A DNA stretch of 64,000 nucleotides from Streptomyces caeruleatus (GTDB lineage: Bacteria; Actinomycetota; Actinomycetes; Streptomycetales; Streptomycetaceae), in NCBI RefSeq assembly GCF_001514235.1, contig NZ_KQ948934.1, positions 248,001 to 312,000 on the forward strand, given 5' to 3'. The notes below the pieces were generated by a model, which ran no database searches, was not told the DNA's origin, and worked only from the letters and a program-made list of their open reading frames with translations. Position numbers and translations under genes: made by a program. Position 1 is the stretch's first letter, and each line of letters opens with the position of its first letter. Shown in pieces: positions 16,779 to 29,024 of the stretch.

Positions 16779-17981
16779 ATGACTGCGCGCGCCGCCGACC
16801 GGGCCCGTTACGACCGGGCCACCGCCCATCTCGAAGCCCCCCTCGCGATCGTGGACCTGGACGCCTTCGACGCCAACGCGGACGATCTGGTCCGCCGGGC
16901 CGGCGGGAAGCCGATCCGCGTCGCCAGCAAGTCCGTGCGCTGCCGGGCCCTGCTGGAACGGGTGCTCGCGAAGGACGGGTTCGCGGGGATCATGTCCTTC
17001 ACCCTCGCCGAGTCCCTGTGGCTGGCGCGGTCCGGGTTCGACGACGTCCTGCTCGCCTACCCGACCGCCGACCGGGCCGGGTTCGCCGAGCTGACCAGTG
17101 ATCCCAAGCTCGCCTCCGCCGTCACCGTGATGATCGACGACCCGGCGCAGCTCCGGCTCATCGACGAGGCCCGGGACGGCGGGCGGGAAGTGGTGCGGGT
17201 CTGCCTGGAGTTGGACACCTCGCTGAAGCTGCTCGGCGGGCGGGTGCGCGTCGGCGCCCGGCGTTCGCCGCTGCACTCCCCCGCGCAGGTCGCCGACATG
17301 GCCCGGTTCGTCGCCCGGCGGCCGGGGTTCGAGGTGGTCGGGATCATGGCGTACGAGGGTCACATCGCCGGGGTCGGGGACTCCGTGGCGGGGCGGCCGC
17401 TGCGGTCGCGTGCCGTGCGGCTGATGCAGGCCGCCGCCCGGCGGGAGCTCGCCGAGCGGCGGGCCGCGGTGGTGCGGGCCGTGCGGGCGGTGGCGCCGGG
17501 GCTGGAGTTCGTCAACGGCGGTGGGACGGGCAGTGTGCAGTTCACGGCCGCCGAGGACTGTGTGACGGAGATCGGGGCCGGGTCGGGGCTGTATGTGCCG
17601 CGGCTGTTCGACAACTACACGTCCTTCAGCGGGCGTCCGGCCGCGCTGTTCGCCCAGCCCGTCGTGCGCCGGCCGGGGGTGGGGGTGGTGACCGTTCTCG
17701 GGGGCGGGTATCCGGCCTCGGGTGCGGCGGGGGCGGACCGGCTGCCGGTGCCGTATCTGCCGGAGGGGCTTCGGTACGACGCGCAGGAAGGGCCCGGGGA
17801 GGTGCAGACGCCGCTGATGGGGTCACCGGCCGACGATCTGCTGCTCGGGGACAAGGTGTGGTTCCGGCATGCCAAGGCCGGTGAGCTGTGTGAGCGGTTC
17901 GACACGTTGCATCTTGTCGAGGGTGACGCGGTGACGGGGGCCGTGCCGACGTATCGGGGCGAGGGGCACACGTTTCTGTGA
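16779..17981 (+). CDS. PLP-dependent amino acid deaminase/racemase-like enzyme (alanine racemase N-terminal fold)
   Basis: 400 residues. Fold-type III PLP enzyme: K51 in RVASKSVRC is the expected Schiff-base lysine, with the barrel signatures VVGIMAYEGH and FVNGGGTGS that hold the phosphate. The C-terminal domain contains a metal/substrate-binding-like WFRHAKAGELCERF segment, as in D-threonine aldolase and D-serine dehydratase relatives. It probably acts on a D-amino acid or a beta-hydroxy amino acid in the cytoplasm; the substrate is unknown. Divergent from the proline-rich membrane protein; the 279-base intergenic region has no feature I can name. Ribosome site weak (GGCAGGC). Confidence 0.85.
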   Translation: MTARAADRARYDRATAHLEAPLAIVDLDAFDANADDLVRRAGGKPIRVASKSVRCRALLERVLAKDGFAGIMSFTLAESLWLARSGFDDVLLAYPTADRAGFAELTSDPKLASAVTVMIDDPAQLRLIDEARDGGREVVRVCLELDTSLKLLGGRVRVGARRSPLHSPAQVADMARFVARRPGFEVVGIMAYEGHIAGVGDSVAGRPLRSRAVRLMQAAARRELAERRAAVVRAVRAVAPGLEFVNGGGTGSVQFTAAEDCVTEIGAGSGLYVPRLFDNYTSFSGRPAALFAQPVVRRPGVGVVTVLGGGYPASGAAGADRLPVPYLPEGLRYDAQEGPGEVQTPLMGSPADDLLLGDKVWFRHAKAGELCERFDTLHLVEGDAVTGAVPTYRGEGHTFL

Positions 17982-17998
17982 CCCTCGCGTCGGGGTGA

Positions 17999-18185
17999 AT
18001 TTCGCCCCCGCCGCCCCTACCCGTCCCATCCCTGGGGGCTGCGCCCCCAGACCCCCGCTGTCGGCCCTGCGGGCCTCGTCCTCAAACGCCGGACGGGCTG
18101 AAAGATCTAGCCTCTCCGGCGTTTGAGGAGCGGGGTCTGGGGCGGAGCCCCAGAAGGATGGGACGGGTAGGGGCGGCGGGGGCGA
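17999..18185. repeat. Large imperfect palindrome between convergent genes, left flank of the amine locus
   Basis: Outer arms CCGCCCCTACCCGTCCCATC and its complement enclose GGGGGCTGCGCCCCCAGACC / GGGGTCTGGGGCGGAGCCCC and, at the centre, CTCAAACGCCGGA...TCCGGCGTTTGAG. It probably acts as a bidirectional terminator. A related, larger copy is at 24993-25296. Confidence 0.75.
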
Positions 18186-18196
18186 CATACCCCCTG

Positions 18197-18979
18197 CTAC
18201 AGCGGGGTGACGTAGGCCCCCGAGATTCCGCCGTCTACCAGGAAGTCGGTGGCGTTGACGAAGGAGGAGTCGTCGCTGGCCAGGAAGGCGACGGCGGCGG
18301 CGATCTCGTCGGCCTCGGCGAAGCGGCCGACCGGGATGTGGACCAGGCGGCGCGCGGCGCGCTCCGGGTCCTTGGCGAACAGTTCCTGGAGGAGGGGGGT
18401 GTTGACCGGTCCCGGGCACAGGGCGTTGACGCGGATGCCGTCGCGGGCGAACTGGACGCCGAGTTCGCGGGACATGGCGAGGACGCCGCCCTTGGAGGCG
18501 GTGTACGAGATCTGGGACGTGGCCGCGCCCATCCTGGCCACGAAGGACGCCGTGTTGATGATGGAGCCCTTGCCCTGCTGCCGCATGTAGGGGATGGCCG
18601 CCTTGCAGCACAGGTAGACGGAGGTCAGGTTGACCTCCTGGACACGCTTCCAGGCCTCCAGGCCGGTCTCCAGGATGGAGTCGTCGTCGGGCGGCGAGAT
18701 GCCGGCGTTGTTGAAGGCGATGTCGACGCTGCCGTAGGTGTCGAAGGCGGTCTTGAAGAGGGCCTCGACCTGCTCGGGGTCGGTGACGTCGACCTTCACG
18801 AAGATCCCGCCGACGTCGTCGGCGGCGGCCTTGCCACGGGCCTCGTCGACGTCGCCGCAGACGACGTGGGCGCCCTCGGAGGCGAGGCGGCGGGCGGTGG
18901 CGAGGCCGATGCCGCTGCCGGCTCCGGTGATGACGGCCGTACGGCCGACGAGGCGACGGCACACGTTTGCTTCGGTCAC
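18197..18979 (-). CDS. SDR-family oxidoreductase
   Basis: 260 residues. Classical short-chain dehydrogenase: NAD(P)-binding TGAGSGIG at 18-25, NNAG at 90-93, a catalytic serine around 145, Y159-x-x-x-K163 (YTASK). An aspartate after the second strand (GDVD) favours NAD over NADP. The GTG start overlaps the stop of the aldehyde dehydrogenase (GTGA), so it is the third gene of a coupled operon glnA4-like/ALDH/SDR. In that setting it may interconvert an alcohol and aldehyde in amine breakdown; this is inference. Confidence 0.9.
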   Translation of the reverse strand: MTEANVCRRLVGRTAVITGAGSGIGLATARRLASEGAHVVCGDVDEARGKAAADDVGGIFVKVDVTDPEQVEALFKTAFDTYGSVDIAFNNAGISPPDDDSILETGLEAWKRVQEVNLTSVYLCCKAAIPYMRQQGKGSIINTASFVARMGAATSQISYTASKGGVLAMSRELGVQFARDGIRVNALCPGPVNTPLLQELFAKDPERAARRLVHIPVGRFAEADEIAAAVAFLASDDSSFVNATDFLVDGGISGAYVTPL

Positions 18980-20370
18980 TGTGCGGGGCCTTCCGTGCTT
19001 TCGGTGCTGATGAAGACGTTCTTGGTCTCGGTGAAGGCGGTCAGGGCGTCCGGGCCCAGCTCGCGGCCGATGCCGGACTGCTTGAAGCCACCGAAGGGGG
19101 TCCAGTAGCGGACGCTGGAGTGGGAGTTGACGGAGAGGTTGCCGGCCCGGACCGCCTGGGAGACGCGCAGGGCGCGGCCGACGTCACGGGTCCAGATGGA
19201 GCCGGAGAGGCCGTAGTCGGTGGCGTTGGCCAGCCGGATTGCGTCGGCCTCGTCGTCGAAGGGGAGGACCACGGCCACGGGGCCGAAGACCTCCTCGACG
19301 GCCACGCGCGCGTGTGCGTCGACGCCGGTGAGGACGGTCGGCGGGAACCAGAAGCCGGGGCCTTCGGGGGCCTTGCCGCGGATACCCTCGGCGCCCTGGT
19401 CGACGTACGAACGCACCCGTTCCAGCTGTGACCTGGAGATCAGCGGGCCCATGTCGGTGTTCTCGTCGGCCGGGTCGCCGACCGTCACCGCCTCGACGGC
19501 GGGGGCGAGCAGGTCGAGGAAGCGGTCGTAGGCGGAGCGCTGGACGAGGATGCGGGTGCGGGCGCAGCAGTCCTGGCCGGAGTTGTCGAGGAAGGACATG
19601 GGAGCGGCGGCCGCGGCGGCTTCGAGGTCGGCGTCGGCGAAGACGATGTTGGGGCTCTTGCCGCCGAGTTCGAGGGTGACGCGCTTGAGGAGCGCCGAGC
19701 CCTTCGCCAACACCTGTTTGCCCACGGCTGTTGACCCGGTGAAGACGATCTTCGCGACGCCCGGGTGCTCGACGAGAGCGTTGCCCGCGACGGGGCCGTG
19801 GCCGGGCAGCACCTGGAACAGGCCCTCCGGAAGCCCTGCCTCCAACGCCAGTTCCGCCAGCCGCAGAGCCGTCAGCGGGGTCGTCTCGGCGGGCTTGAGG
19901 AGGACCGCGTTGCCGGCCGCGAGCGCGGGGGCGGTGCCCCAGGCGGCGATCGGCATCGGGAAGTTCCAGGGCGCGATGACGCCGACGACGCCGAGGGGTT
20001 CGGGGATCGTGACGTTCAGGCCGCCCGGTACCGGGATCTGGTGGCCCGTCAGGCGTTCCACTCCCCCAGCCGCGTAGTCGAGCAGATCGCGGACGTTGCC
20101 CGCCTCCCAGCGGGCGTTGCCGATGGTGTGCCCGGCCTCGCGAACCTCCAACTGAGCGAGTTCTTCGAGGTGTTCGTCGACGGTCACGGCGAACCGGCGC
20201 AGCAGCCGGGCGCGTTCGCCGGGCGCGAGGGCGGCCCATGCGGACTGTGCCTTCGTGGCCCGTACGACGGCGGCGTCGACGTCGGCCGCGGTGGCGGCGG
20301 GGACGGTGGCGACGATTTCCTCGGTGGCCGGATTGAGTACCTGGAGCTGGTCGGACAAGAAGGGCCTCAC
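18976..20370 (-). CDS. Aldehyde dehydrogenase, likely for gamma-glutamyl aminoaldehydes
   Basis: 464 residues. NAD-dependent ALDH with APWNFP, the FTGSTAVGK cofactor loop, general base E234 (LELGGK) and nucleophile C268 in NSGQDCCARTRI. The GQDCxAxxRI pattern resembles aminobutyraldehyde dehydrogenases. GTG start overlaps the stop of the upstream ligase (GTGA). Context suggests that it oxidises gamma-glutamyl-acetaldehyde or a related product formed after the ligase reaction. The frame is open far upstream inside the ligase gene, but that part is a shadow. Confidence 0.92.
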   Translation of the reverse strand: MRPFLSDQLQVLNPATEEIVATVPAATAADVDAAVVRATKAQSAWAALAPGERARLLRRFAVTVDEHLEELAQLEVREAGHTIGNARWEAGNVRDLLDYAAGGVERLTGHQIPVPGGLNVTIPEPLGVVGVIAPWNFPMPIAAWGTAPALAAGNAVLLKPAETTPLTALRLAELALEAGLPEGLFQVLPGHGPVAGNALVEHPGVAKIVFTGSTAVGKQVLAKGSALLKRVTLELGGKSPNIVFADADLEAAAAAAPMSFLDNSGQDCCARTRILVQRSAYDRFLDLLAPAVEAVTVGDPADENTDMGPLISRSQLERVRSYVDQGAEGIRGKAPEGPGFWFPPTVLTGVDAHARVAVEEVFGPVAVVLPFDDEADAIRLANATDYGLSGSIWTRDVGRALRVSQAVRAGNLSVNSHSSVRYWTPFGGFKQSGIGRELGPDALTAFTETKNVFISTESTEGPAQ

Positions 20371-21737
20371 ATGCGTTCGAAGGAGCGGCGCAGCTCCCAG
20401 TCGGTCACCGCGGCGTCGAAGGCGTCCAGTTCGACGCGCGCCATGTTGCGGTAGTGGGCGACGACCTCGTCGCCGAAGGCGGCCTTGGCGATCGGGCTGT
20501 TCTCCCAGAGCTCGGCGGCCTCGCGGAGCGTGGTGGGGACGTGCTCGAAGTCGGCGGCGTAGGCGTTGCCGGGGCAGGGGTCGGGCAGCTCCAGCTTCTG
20601 CTCGATGCCGTACAGGCCCGCGGCGACCAGTCCGGCGACGGCGAGGTGTGGGTTGACGTCGCCGCCGGGGAGCCGGTTCTCGAAGCGCATCGAGCGGCCG
20701 TGGCCGACGACGCGCAGGGCGCAGGTGCGGTTGTCGTGGCCCCAGGCGACGGCGGTCGGGGCGAAGGAACCCGGCTGGAACCGTTTGTAGGAGTTGATGT
20801 TGGGGGCGTAGAGCAGGGAGAAGTCCCGCAGGGCGGCCAGCTGGCCCGCGAGGAAGTGCCGCATGACCTCGGACATGCCGCCGGGGTCGTCGGAGGTGCC
20901 CGCCATGACGCTGTTGCCGGTGGCGTCCGCGAGGGACAGATGGATGTGGCAGGAGTTGCCCTCGCGCTCGTTGTACTTGGCCATGAAGGTGATCGAGACG
21001 CCCTCCTGGGCGGCGATCTCCTTGGTGCCGGTCTTGTAGATGGCGTGCTGGTCGCAGGTGACCAGGGCGTCGTCGTACTTGAAGGCGATCTCGTGCTGGC
21101 CGGGGTTGCACTCGCCCTTGGCGGACTCGACGGTGAGGCCGGCGCCCGCCATCTCGTTGCGGATGCGGCGCAGCAGGGGCTCGATCCGGCCGGTTCCGAG
21201 CACCGAGTAGTCGATGTTGTACTGGTTGGCCGGGGTCAGCCCGCGGTAGTTGGCGTCCCAGGCCTGCTCGTAGGTGTCCTTGAAGACGATGAACTCCAGT
21301 TCCGTGCCGACCTTGGCCGTGTACCCGAGCTCGGCGAGGCGCTCCAGCTGGCGGCGCAGGATCTGGCGGGGCGCGGCGACGACGGGCGAGCCGTCCTCCC
21401 AGGCCAGGTCGGCGACGAGCATGGCCGTGCCGGCGTTCCAGGGGACGCGGCGGAGGGTGGCCAGGTCGGGGTGCATGGCGAAGTCGCCGTAGCCGCGGTC
21501 CCAGGAGGACATCTCGTAGCCGTCGACGGTGTTCATCTCGGTGTCGACGGCGAGGAGGTAGTTGCAGCCCTCGGTGCCGTGGTGGAGCACCTCGTCGAGG
21601 AAGAAGCGGGCGGCGAACCGCTTGCCCTGGAGCCGCCCTTGCATATCGGGGAAGGCCAGGACGACAGTGTCGATCTCACCGCTCGCGACGAGGGCGTGCA
21701 GCTCCTCGACGCTCAGCGGGGGTGTGCGGTCTGCCAC
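20367..21737 (-). CDS. glnA4: Glutamine synthetase-like gamma-glutamylamine ligase (GlnA4 type)
   Basis: 456 residues, glutamine synthetase I fold: beta-grasp domain then the catalytic barrel with AVDTEMNTVDG near residue 65, the ESAKGECNPGQHE metal/glutamate site, NEREGNSCHIHLSL and the arginine flap RFENRLPGGDVNP. It lacks the adenylylation-site tyrosine loop of true GlnA. By recall of sequence and locus it matches S. coelicolor GlnA4, reported as a gamma-glutamylethanolamide synthetase. GTG start has GGAGG seven bases upstream. It is divergent from the FadR-type regulator and leads the three-gene operon, which fits induction by the amine. Confidence 0.88.
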   Translation of the reverse strand: MADRTPPLSVEELHALVASGEIDTVVLAFPDMQGRLQGKRFAARFFLDEVLHHGTEGCNYLLAVDTEMNTVDGYEMSSWDRGYGDFAMHPDLATLRRVPWNAGTAMLVADLAWEDGSPVVAAPRQILRRQLERLAELGYTAKVGTELEFIVFKDTYEQAWDANYRGLTPANQYNIDYSVLGTGRIEPLLRRIRNEMAGAGLTVESAKGECNPGQHEIAFKYDDALVTCDQHAIYKTGTKEIAAQEGVSITFMAKYNEREGNSCHIHLSLADATGNSVMAGTSDDPGGMSEVMRHFLAGQLAALRDFSLLYAPNINSYKRFQPGSFAPTAVAWGHDNRTCALRVVGHGRSMRFENRLPGGDVNPHLAVAGLVAAGLYGIEQKLELPDPCPGNAYAADFEHVPTTLREAAELWENSPIAKAAFGDEVVAHYRNMARVELDAFDAAVTDWELRRSFERM

Positions 21738-21823
21738 GGGAGAGCCTCCATTCGGCTACTACGGTCAGCCGGGAGCCATAAGGTATGACTGATGACCATT
21801 GCTTGGGAAGGGGGTACGGCCAT

Positions 21824-22615
21824 ATGTCGCAGGCGGGCGCGGAACACGGGGCGGCCGGAACATCCGGAGCGCCGGGGACGCCGGGGACGCCAGGGGCGTC
21901 CGGGGACGACGACCGGCTGACGTCGGTCCTGCGGCCGGTGCGGGCCGGCAACGGTTTCGAGGAGGCCCTGGAGCAGATCCTCCAGGTCGTCCGGCTCGGC
22001 CTGGTGCCGGGCGGCGAGCGGCTCCCGGCCGAGCGCGAGCTGGCCGACCGGCTGGGGATCAGCCGGGTCACGCTGCGCGAGGTGCTGAAGGTGCTCCAGG
22101 ACCAGGGACTGGTCGAGTCGCGGCGCGGACGCTACGGCGGCACCTTCGTGCTGCCGCGCCCCGAGACACCTGGCGAGGAGGAGCTGCGCCGCCGCCTGAA
22201 GGACGTCGACGTCGAGGACACGCTGCGCTTCCGCGAGGTGCTGGAGGTGGGGGCGGCCGGGCTGTGCGCCGCGCACGGGCTGGGCGAGGAACAGGCCGAC
22301 CGGCTCCGCGAGGCCCTTGCGCGCACGCACGACGCCCCGCTCGCCGAGTACCGCCGCCTGGACACCCTGCTGCATCTCACGCTCGCCGAGCTGTCCGGCT
22401 CCCCCACGCTCACGGCCCAGTACGCGGCCGTACGGGCGACGGTCAACGACCTGCTCGACTGCATCCCGCTCCTCGTGCGCAACCTGGAGCACTCGCAGCG
22501 CCAGCACACCGCCCTCGTGGAAGCCGTCATCGAGGGCAACGCCGAGTGCGCGCGGGAGATCATGCGTGAGCACTGCGGGGGGACGGCGGCGCTGCTGCGG
22601 GGCTTCCTGGGCTGA
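21824..22615 (+). CDS. FadR/GntR-family transcriptional regulator of the amine locus
   Basis: 263 residues. After a low-complexity GTSGAPGTPGTPGASG linker comes the winged helix (ERELADRLGISRVTLREVLKVLQDQGLV) and an all-helical FCD effector domain with histidine/aspartate metal-type residues (DTLLHLTLAELSGS, REIMREH). Start chosen at the ATG at 21824 because GGAAGGGGG lies nine bases upstream; an earlier ATG (21785) has none. Divergent from the glnA4-like operon across an 86-base gap, and 155 bases ahead of the permease, so it probably controls both. No convincing operator palindrome was found. Confidence 0.88.
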   Translation: MSQAGAEHGAAGTSGAPGTPGTPGASGDDDRLTSVLRPVRAGNGFEEALEQILQVVRLGLVPGGERLPAERELADRLGISRVTLREVLKVLQDQGLVESRRGRYGGTFVLPRPETPGEEELRRRLKDVDVEDTLRFREVLEVGAAGLCAAHGLGEEQADRLREALARTHDAPLAEYRRLDTLLHLTLAELSGSPTLTAQYAAVRATVNDLLDCIPLLVRNLEHSQRQHTALVEAVIEGNAECAREIMREHCGGTAALLRGFLG

Positions 22616-22770
22616 GCGTGAGCACGGATTTACGGGCGATTAACGCACGGGTATTGCCTTCCCACCGCGGACCCCGCAAAGGTATGGATCCACTCCATTG
22701 CACCGGAGCTCGGTCGACCCCACCGTGCCCGGAAACAGCTCCTGTCCGCCGCCCCGTGGGGAGTCTGCCC

Positions 22771-24258
<1,488 letters not shown>

Positions 24259-24283
24259 GGGAGCGAGCTGTGAGGGAGTCGCT

Positions 24284-24982
24284 GTGGCGGAGGTCGCTGT
24301 GGCCAGGCCGTTGATCGGTGTCAGCACCTATCTGGAGTCCGCTGTGCGGTGGGGGGTGTGGGAGCTGGACGCCGCGCTGCTGCCCGCCGGTTACCCGCGG
24401 CTCGTGCAGCGGGCCGGCGGTCTCGCCGCGATGCTTCCGCCGGACGATCCGACCCATGCCGCCGCCGCGGTCGCCCGGCTGGACGGGCTGGTCGTCGCGG
24501 GCGGGCCCGATGTGGAGCCGGTGCGCTACGGGGCGGAGCGTGAGCCGCGGACCGGGCCGCCCGCGCGGGCGCGGGACGCGTGGGAGCTGGCCCTGATCGA
24601 GGCGGCGCTGGCCGCGGGTCTGCCCCTCCTCGGTATCTGCCGTGGCATGCAGCTTCTCAACGTCGCCCTCGGCGGCACGCTCGTCCAGCACATCGACGGG
24701 CACGCCGAGGTCGTCGGCGCCTTCGGTACCCATACGGTCAAGCCGGTGCCGGGGAGTCTGTACGCCGGTCTCGTCCCGGAGGAGGCCTCCGTGCCGACGT
24801 ACCACCATCAGGCCGTGGATCGGCTGGGTGCGGGTCTGGTCGCTTCTGCGTACGCGGGCGACGGGACGGTGGAGGCGGTGGAACTGGACTCCGGGGGGTG
24901 GGTGTTGGGGGTGCAGTGGCATCCGGAGATGGGGAGGGATGTGCGGGTGATGGGGGGTCTGGTCCGCGCGGCCGCCGACTGA
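24284..24982 (+). CDS. Class I glutamine amidotransferase-like gamma-glutamyl hydrolase (PuuD-like)
   Basis: 232 residues. Peptidase C26-type fold with nucleophile C119 in LLGICRGMQ and the partners H213 and E215 (QWHPEM). A GGPDVEPVRYG segment is also typical. PuuD-like enzymes release glutamate from gamma-glutamylated intermediates, which would close the pathway opened by the glnA4-like ligase. GTG at 24284 has GGGAG five bases upstream; a second GTG at 24299 is possible. It is probably co-transcribed with the permease. Confidence 0.88.
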   Translation: MAEVAVARPLIGVSTYLESAVRWGVWELDAALLPAGYPRLVQRAGGLAAMLPPDDPTHAAAAVARLDGLVVAGGPDVEPVRYGAEREPRTGPPARARDAWELALIEAALAAGLPLLGICRGMQLLNVALGGTLVQHIDGHAEVVGAFGTHTVKPVPGSLYAGLVPEEASVPTYHHQAVDRLGAGLVASAYAGDGTVEAVELDSGGWVLGVQWHPEMGRDVRVMGGLVRAAAD

Positions 24983-24992
24983 CGGACCATCC

Positions 24993-25296
24993 TCGCCCCC
25001 GCCGCCCCTACCCGTCCCATCCCCCAGGGGCTCCGCCCCTTCGACCCCGAGGTCGTCCTTCGACTGCGGCCCCGGTGGGGGCTGGTCGCGCCCACGCGGC
25101 GGAGCCGCAAATCGACACAGCCCCGAGCCCCTTCTGGGGCTCCGCCCCAGACCCCGCTCCTCAAACGCCGGAGAGGCTGAAATTGCCTGGATCTTTCAGC
25201 CCGTCCGGCGTTTGAGGACGAGGCCCGAAGGGCCGATCAGGGGGGTCTGGGGGCGCAGCCCCCAGGGATGGGACGGGTAGGGGCGGCGGGGGCGAG
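24993..25296. repeat. Large composite palindrome, right flank of the amine locus
   Basis: Carries the same outer arms as 17999-18185 (CCGCCCCTACCCGTCCCATC and complement) and the same CTCAAACGCCGGAGAGG / CCGTCCGGCGTTTGAGG core, plus an embedded class 2 repeat at about 25068-25135 (GGCTGGTCGCGCCCACGCGG). It fills the 317-base gap between the convergent hydrolase and LysR genes and is probably a bidirectional terminator. Confidence 0.75.
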
Positions 25297-25299
25297 GAA

Positions 25300-26223
25300 C
25301 TAGCCCCGCGTCAGCGACAGCAGGTCCCTGGCCGGGCCCACCGGACGGTGGCCCGTCGGCCACACCGCCCGCAGGTCCCGCGCCAGCGACACATCCGCGA
25401 GCGGCACTCTCACCAGCCGCCGCATCGACAACTCCTCCCCCACGGCGAGTTCACTCAGCACCGCCGGCCCCGCCCCACCCACCGCGGCCGCCTTCACCGC
25501 CGTGGTCGACGACAGCTCGATCAGCGGCCGCGCCAACCCACCCAGCGCCGCGTCCAGCACCTGCCGCGTACCCGACCCCTTCTCCCGAAGGATCAACGGA
25601 GTCACCGCCAGCTCCGACGCCTCCAACGGCCGCCGCCGCCGAGCCCAGACATGCCCCGGCGCGGTCACCACGATGAGGTTGTCGTGAGCGATGACCACGG
25701 AGTCCAGCCCCGAAGCCACACTCACGCCCTCCACGAACCCGAGGTCCGCCTCGTCCGCGAGCAACCGCTCCGCGACGGCCGCGGAGTTCCCGGCGAGCAG
25801 GGACACCGCGGTGTCCGGCCGCTGCGCGCGCAGCGCGAGCAGCCACCCCGGCAGCAGATACTCCGCGATCGTCATGCTCGCCGCCACCCGCAGCCGCGAG
25901 TCCCGCCGGTCCCGCAACGCCTGCGCCCCCACGTCGAACGCCTCCGCCGCCTCCACGACCCGCCGCGCCCAGTCCGTCACCAGCGCCCCGGCGTCCGTGA
26001 GCCGGGAACCCCGGGGCGAGCGGTCGACCAGCGCCACGCCCAACTGGCGTTCCATCGACCGGATCCGGCTGCTCGCCGCCGGCTGGGTGATCCCCAGCTC
26101 CCGCGCCGCCCCACCGAGACTGCCGAGCCGGGCCACCGCCAGCAACAGCTCCAGCGCGCCGAGATCGGGGACCCGATGTGCCAGGGATCCCGCGCGAAAC
26201 TGCCCCTCCGCCGACTGAGTCAT
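25300..26223 (-). CDS. LysR-family transcriptional regulator
   Basis: 307 residues. N-terminal winged helix (LELLLAVARLGSLGGAARELGITQPAASSRIRSMERQ is split across residues about 22-59) and a periplasmic-binding-like effector domain. Divergent from the TDT-family exporter with only 37 bases between start codons, and a dyad overlaps its own ATG, so it very likely regulates the exporter and itself. Effector unknown. Confidence 0.92.
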   Translation of the reverse strand: MTQSAEGQFRAGSLAHRVPDLGALELLLAVARLGSLGGAARELGITQPAASSRIRSMERQLGVALVDRSPRGSRLTDAGALVTDWARRVVEAAEAFDVGAQALRDRRDSRLRVAASMTIAEYLLPGWLLALRAQRPDTAVSLLAGNSAAVAERLLADEADLGFVEGVSVASGLDSVVIAHDNLIVVTAPGHVWARRRRPLEASELAVTPLILREKGSGTRQVLDAALGGLARPLIELSSTTAVKAAAVGGAGPAVLSELAVGEELSMRRLVRVPLADVSLARDLRAVWPTGHRPVGPARDLLSLTRG

Positions 26224-26237
26224 AAGCCCAGTTTATG
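26221..26237. promoter_or_regulatory. LysR-type operator between lysR and the exporter
   Basis: CATAAGCCCAGTTTATG: five-base perfect arms CATAA/TTATG with a seven-base spacer, matching the T-N11-A pattern of LysR sites. It covers the start codon of the LysR gene. Confidence 0.55.
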
Positions 26238-26260
26238 TCGCCATAGAGGCAAACTCCCTG

Positions 26261-27418
<1,158 letters not shown>

Positions 27419-28048
27419 CCAGCGCGCAGGGCAGGCCGGGGAACGCCTCGGGGCCGTCGGCGGCGGTGAAGCGGTACGGCTCGTCGGGGAGGACCACGAC
27501 GTCCGGGGCCGCCGCCAGGAGGTCGTCGAGGGGGATGCGGGGGTAGCGGTCCTCGTGGGTCGCGTGCAGGTGGTCGACGCCGAGGCGGGCCAGGACGTCG
27601 CCCGCGAAGGTGTCGCGGCCCAGCACCATCCAGGGGCGGCGCCAGATCGGGACCACTGCCGTCGTCCGCCGGGCCGGGACCGGCAGCGACGACCAGGCCG
27701 CCTCCGCCTCCTCCAGCCAGCGCGGGCGGGCCGTCGCACCGCAGGCGTCCAGCACACGGGCCAGCTCTCGGAAGGCCTGCGGTACGTCCCGCACCTCGGT
27801 GACCAGGACCTCGACACCGGCCGCGCGGAGAGCGGCGAGGTCGGGTTCGCGGTTCTCCTCCTCGTTGGCGAGCACCAGGTCGGGGGCGAGGGCGAGGATC
27901 CGGTCGACCTTGGGGTTCTTCGTGCCGCCGACGCGCGTGACGTCCAGGTCGGCCGGGTGGCTGCACCAGTCCGTCGCCCCGACCAGGACACCGGGGGCCG
28001 ACACGGCCACGGCCTCCGTCAGGGACGGCACGAGCGAGACGACCCGCA

Positions 28049-28618
28049 TCAGCGCCCCGGCCGGTCCCGGACCGCCTCGATGTGCTCGGCCACCGCGACG
28101 ACGACCACGCGCGTCTCCGGCACCGTCGCCCGCCAGCGGTGGCGCACCCCGCCGGTGAGGTACAGGGTGTCGCCCCGGCCCAGGCGGTAGGCGCGGCCCT
28201 CGGCCTCGATCTCCACGGCGCCGTCGGCGACGTACATCAACTGGTCGTTGCGGTACTGGAATTCACGGCCCGCGTCATGGTCGCCGGTGAACTCCGAGGC
28301 GTGCATCTGATGGTGACCCCGCACCAGGGAACGTGTCCGTGGTTCCGGCGCCGGCTCGGTGGTCTCGGCGCGGACCACGTCGACGCTGCACGCCGGGTCC
28401 GCGGCGGCGAGGAGTTCCACGGCGGTCGTACGCAGCGCGTCGGCGACCTTCTCGAGGGAGCTCCTGCTGGGCCGCGCCCGGTCGTTCTCGATCTGGCTCA
28501 GGAAGGGCACGGACAGGCCGCTGCGCTCGGACACGACGGCGAGGGTGAGGTCCAGCGCGCGGCGGCGTCGCCGCACGGCCGCGCCCACCCGAAGGGGCTG
28601 TTCTTTGTGGTCGCCCAT
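28049..28618 (-). CDS. XRE-cupin transcriptional regulator
   Basis: 189 residues. N-terminal XRE helix-turn-helix (LTLAVVSERSGLSVPFLSQIENDRARPS) and C-terminal cupin barrel (RNDQLMYVADGAVEIEAEGRAYRLGRGDTLYL then GGVRHRW). This two-domain type senses small metabolites. The start is uncertain: ATG at 28618 has GGAGGG too close; ATG at 28636 is possible. Coupled to the metal-receptor gene, which it probably controls. Confidence 0.85.
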   Translation of the reverse strand: MGDHKEQPLRVGAAVRRRRRALDLTLAVVSERSGLSVPFLSQIENDRARPSRSSLEKVADALRTTAVELLAAADPACSVDVVRAETTEPAPEPRTRSLVRGHHQMHASEFTGDHDAGREFQYRNDQLMYVADGAVEIEAEGRAYRLGRGDTLYLTGGVRHRWRATVPETRVVVVAVAEHIEAVRDRPGR

Positions 28619-29024
28619 CCCTCCGGCTCCCTCCATCGCTCGTCGGTCCGCTGTCCTCGCGCCCGTCGCCCGGCGCACACCTTCTGTTGAGTTCTCTGCA
28701 CCCTACGCATGTTCGGCAAACCGTTTCATGCGCCCGTCACATCGACGACACGTCAGGGGGACTACGACCCATGGGTTCGCGCCAGCCGATCGGCTCCCGG
28801 GACGCGCACGCCGCCCCCGAGTCACCGCTGACCCCTGATCAGCACCATTATCTCGTGTTCATTTCAATGCTGCGTCGGCTTCCCGTGTTCCCTGGTGGGT
28901 GCGGGTGGAGTGCCCGGCCCGGGAGGAAGCGGCGGGCAGGGCCGGGGGCGAGGCGTAGCGCTCTGTGGTTGGCCGGATCCTTCCCGTGCACGCGGACAGG
29001 TGGCGGCACGGACGCGCATACGGA
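28619..29024. other. Intergenic region without a supported gene
   Basis: Contains the divergent promoter space of the XRE-cupin gene. A plus-strand frame opens at 28771 behind a weak AGGGGG but soon runs through poor codon usage and antisense into the betaine transporter gene; I do not call it. Nothing else recognised before the terminator at 29025. Confidence 0.5.

Noticed and set aside
21738..21823. Possible FadR-type operator around a repeated ATGAC between the glnA4-like gene and its regulator
   Set aside because: Only a short direct repeat (ATGAC-TG-ATGAC); no convincing inverted repeat, so not listed as an operator.
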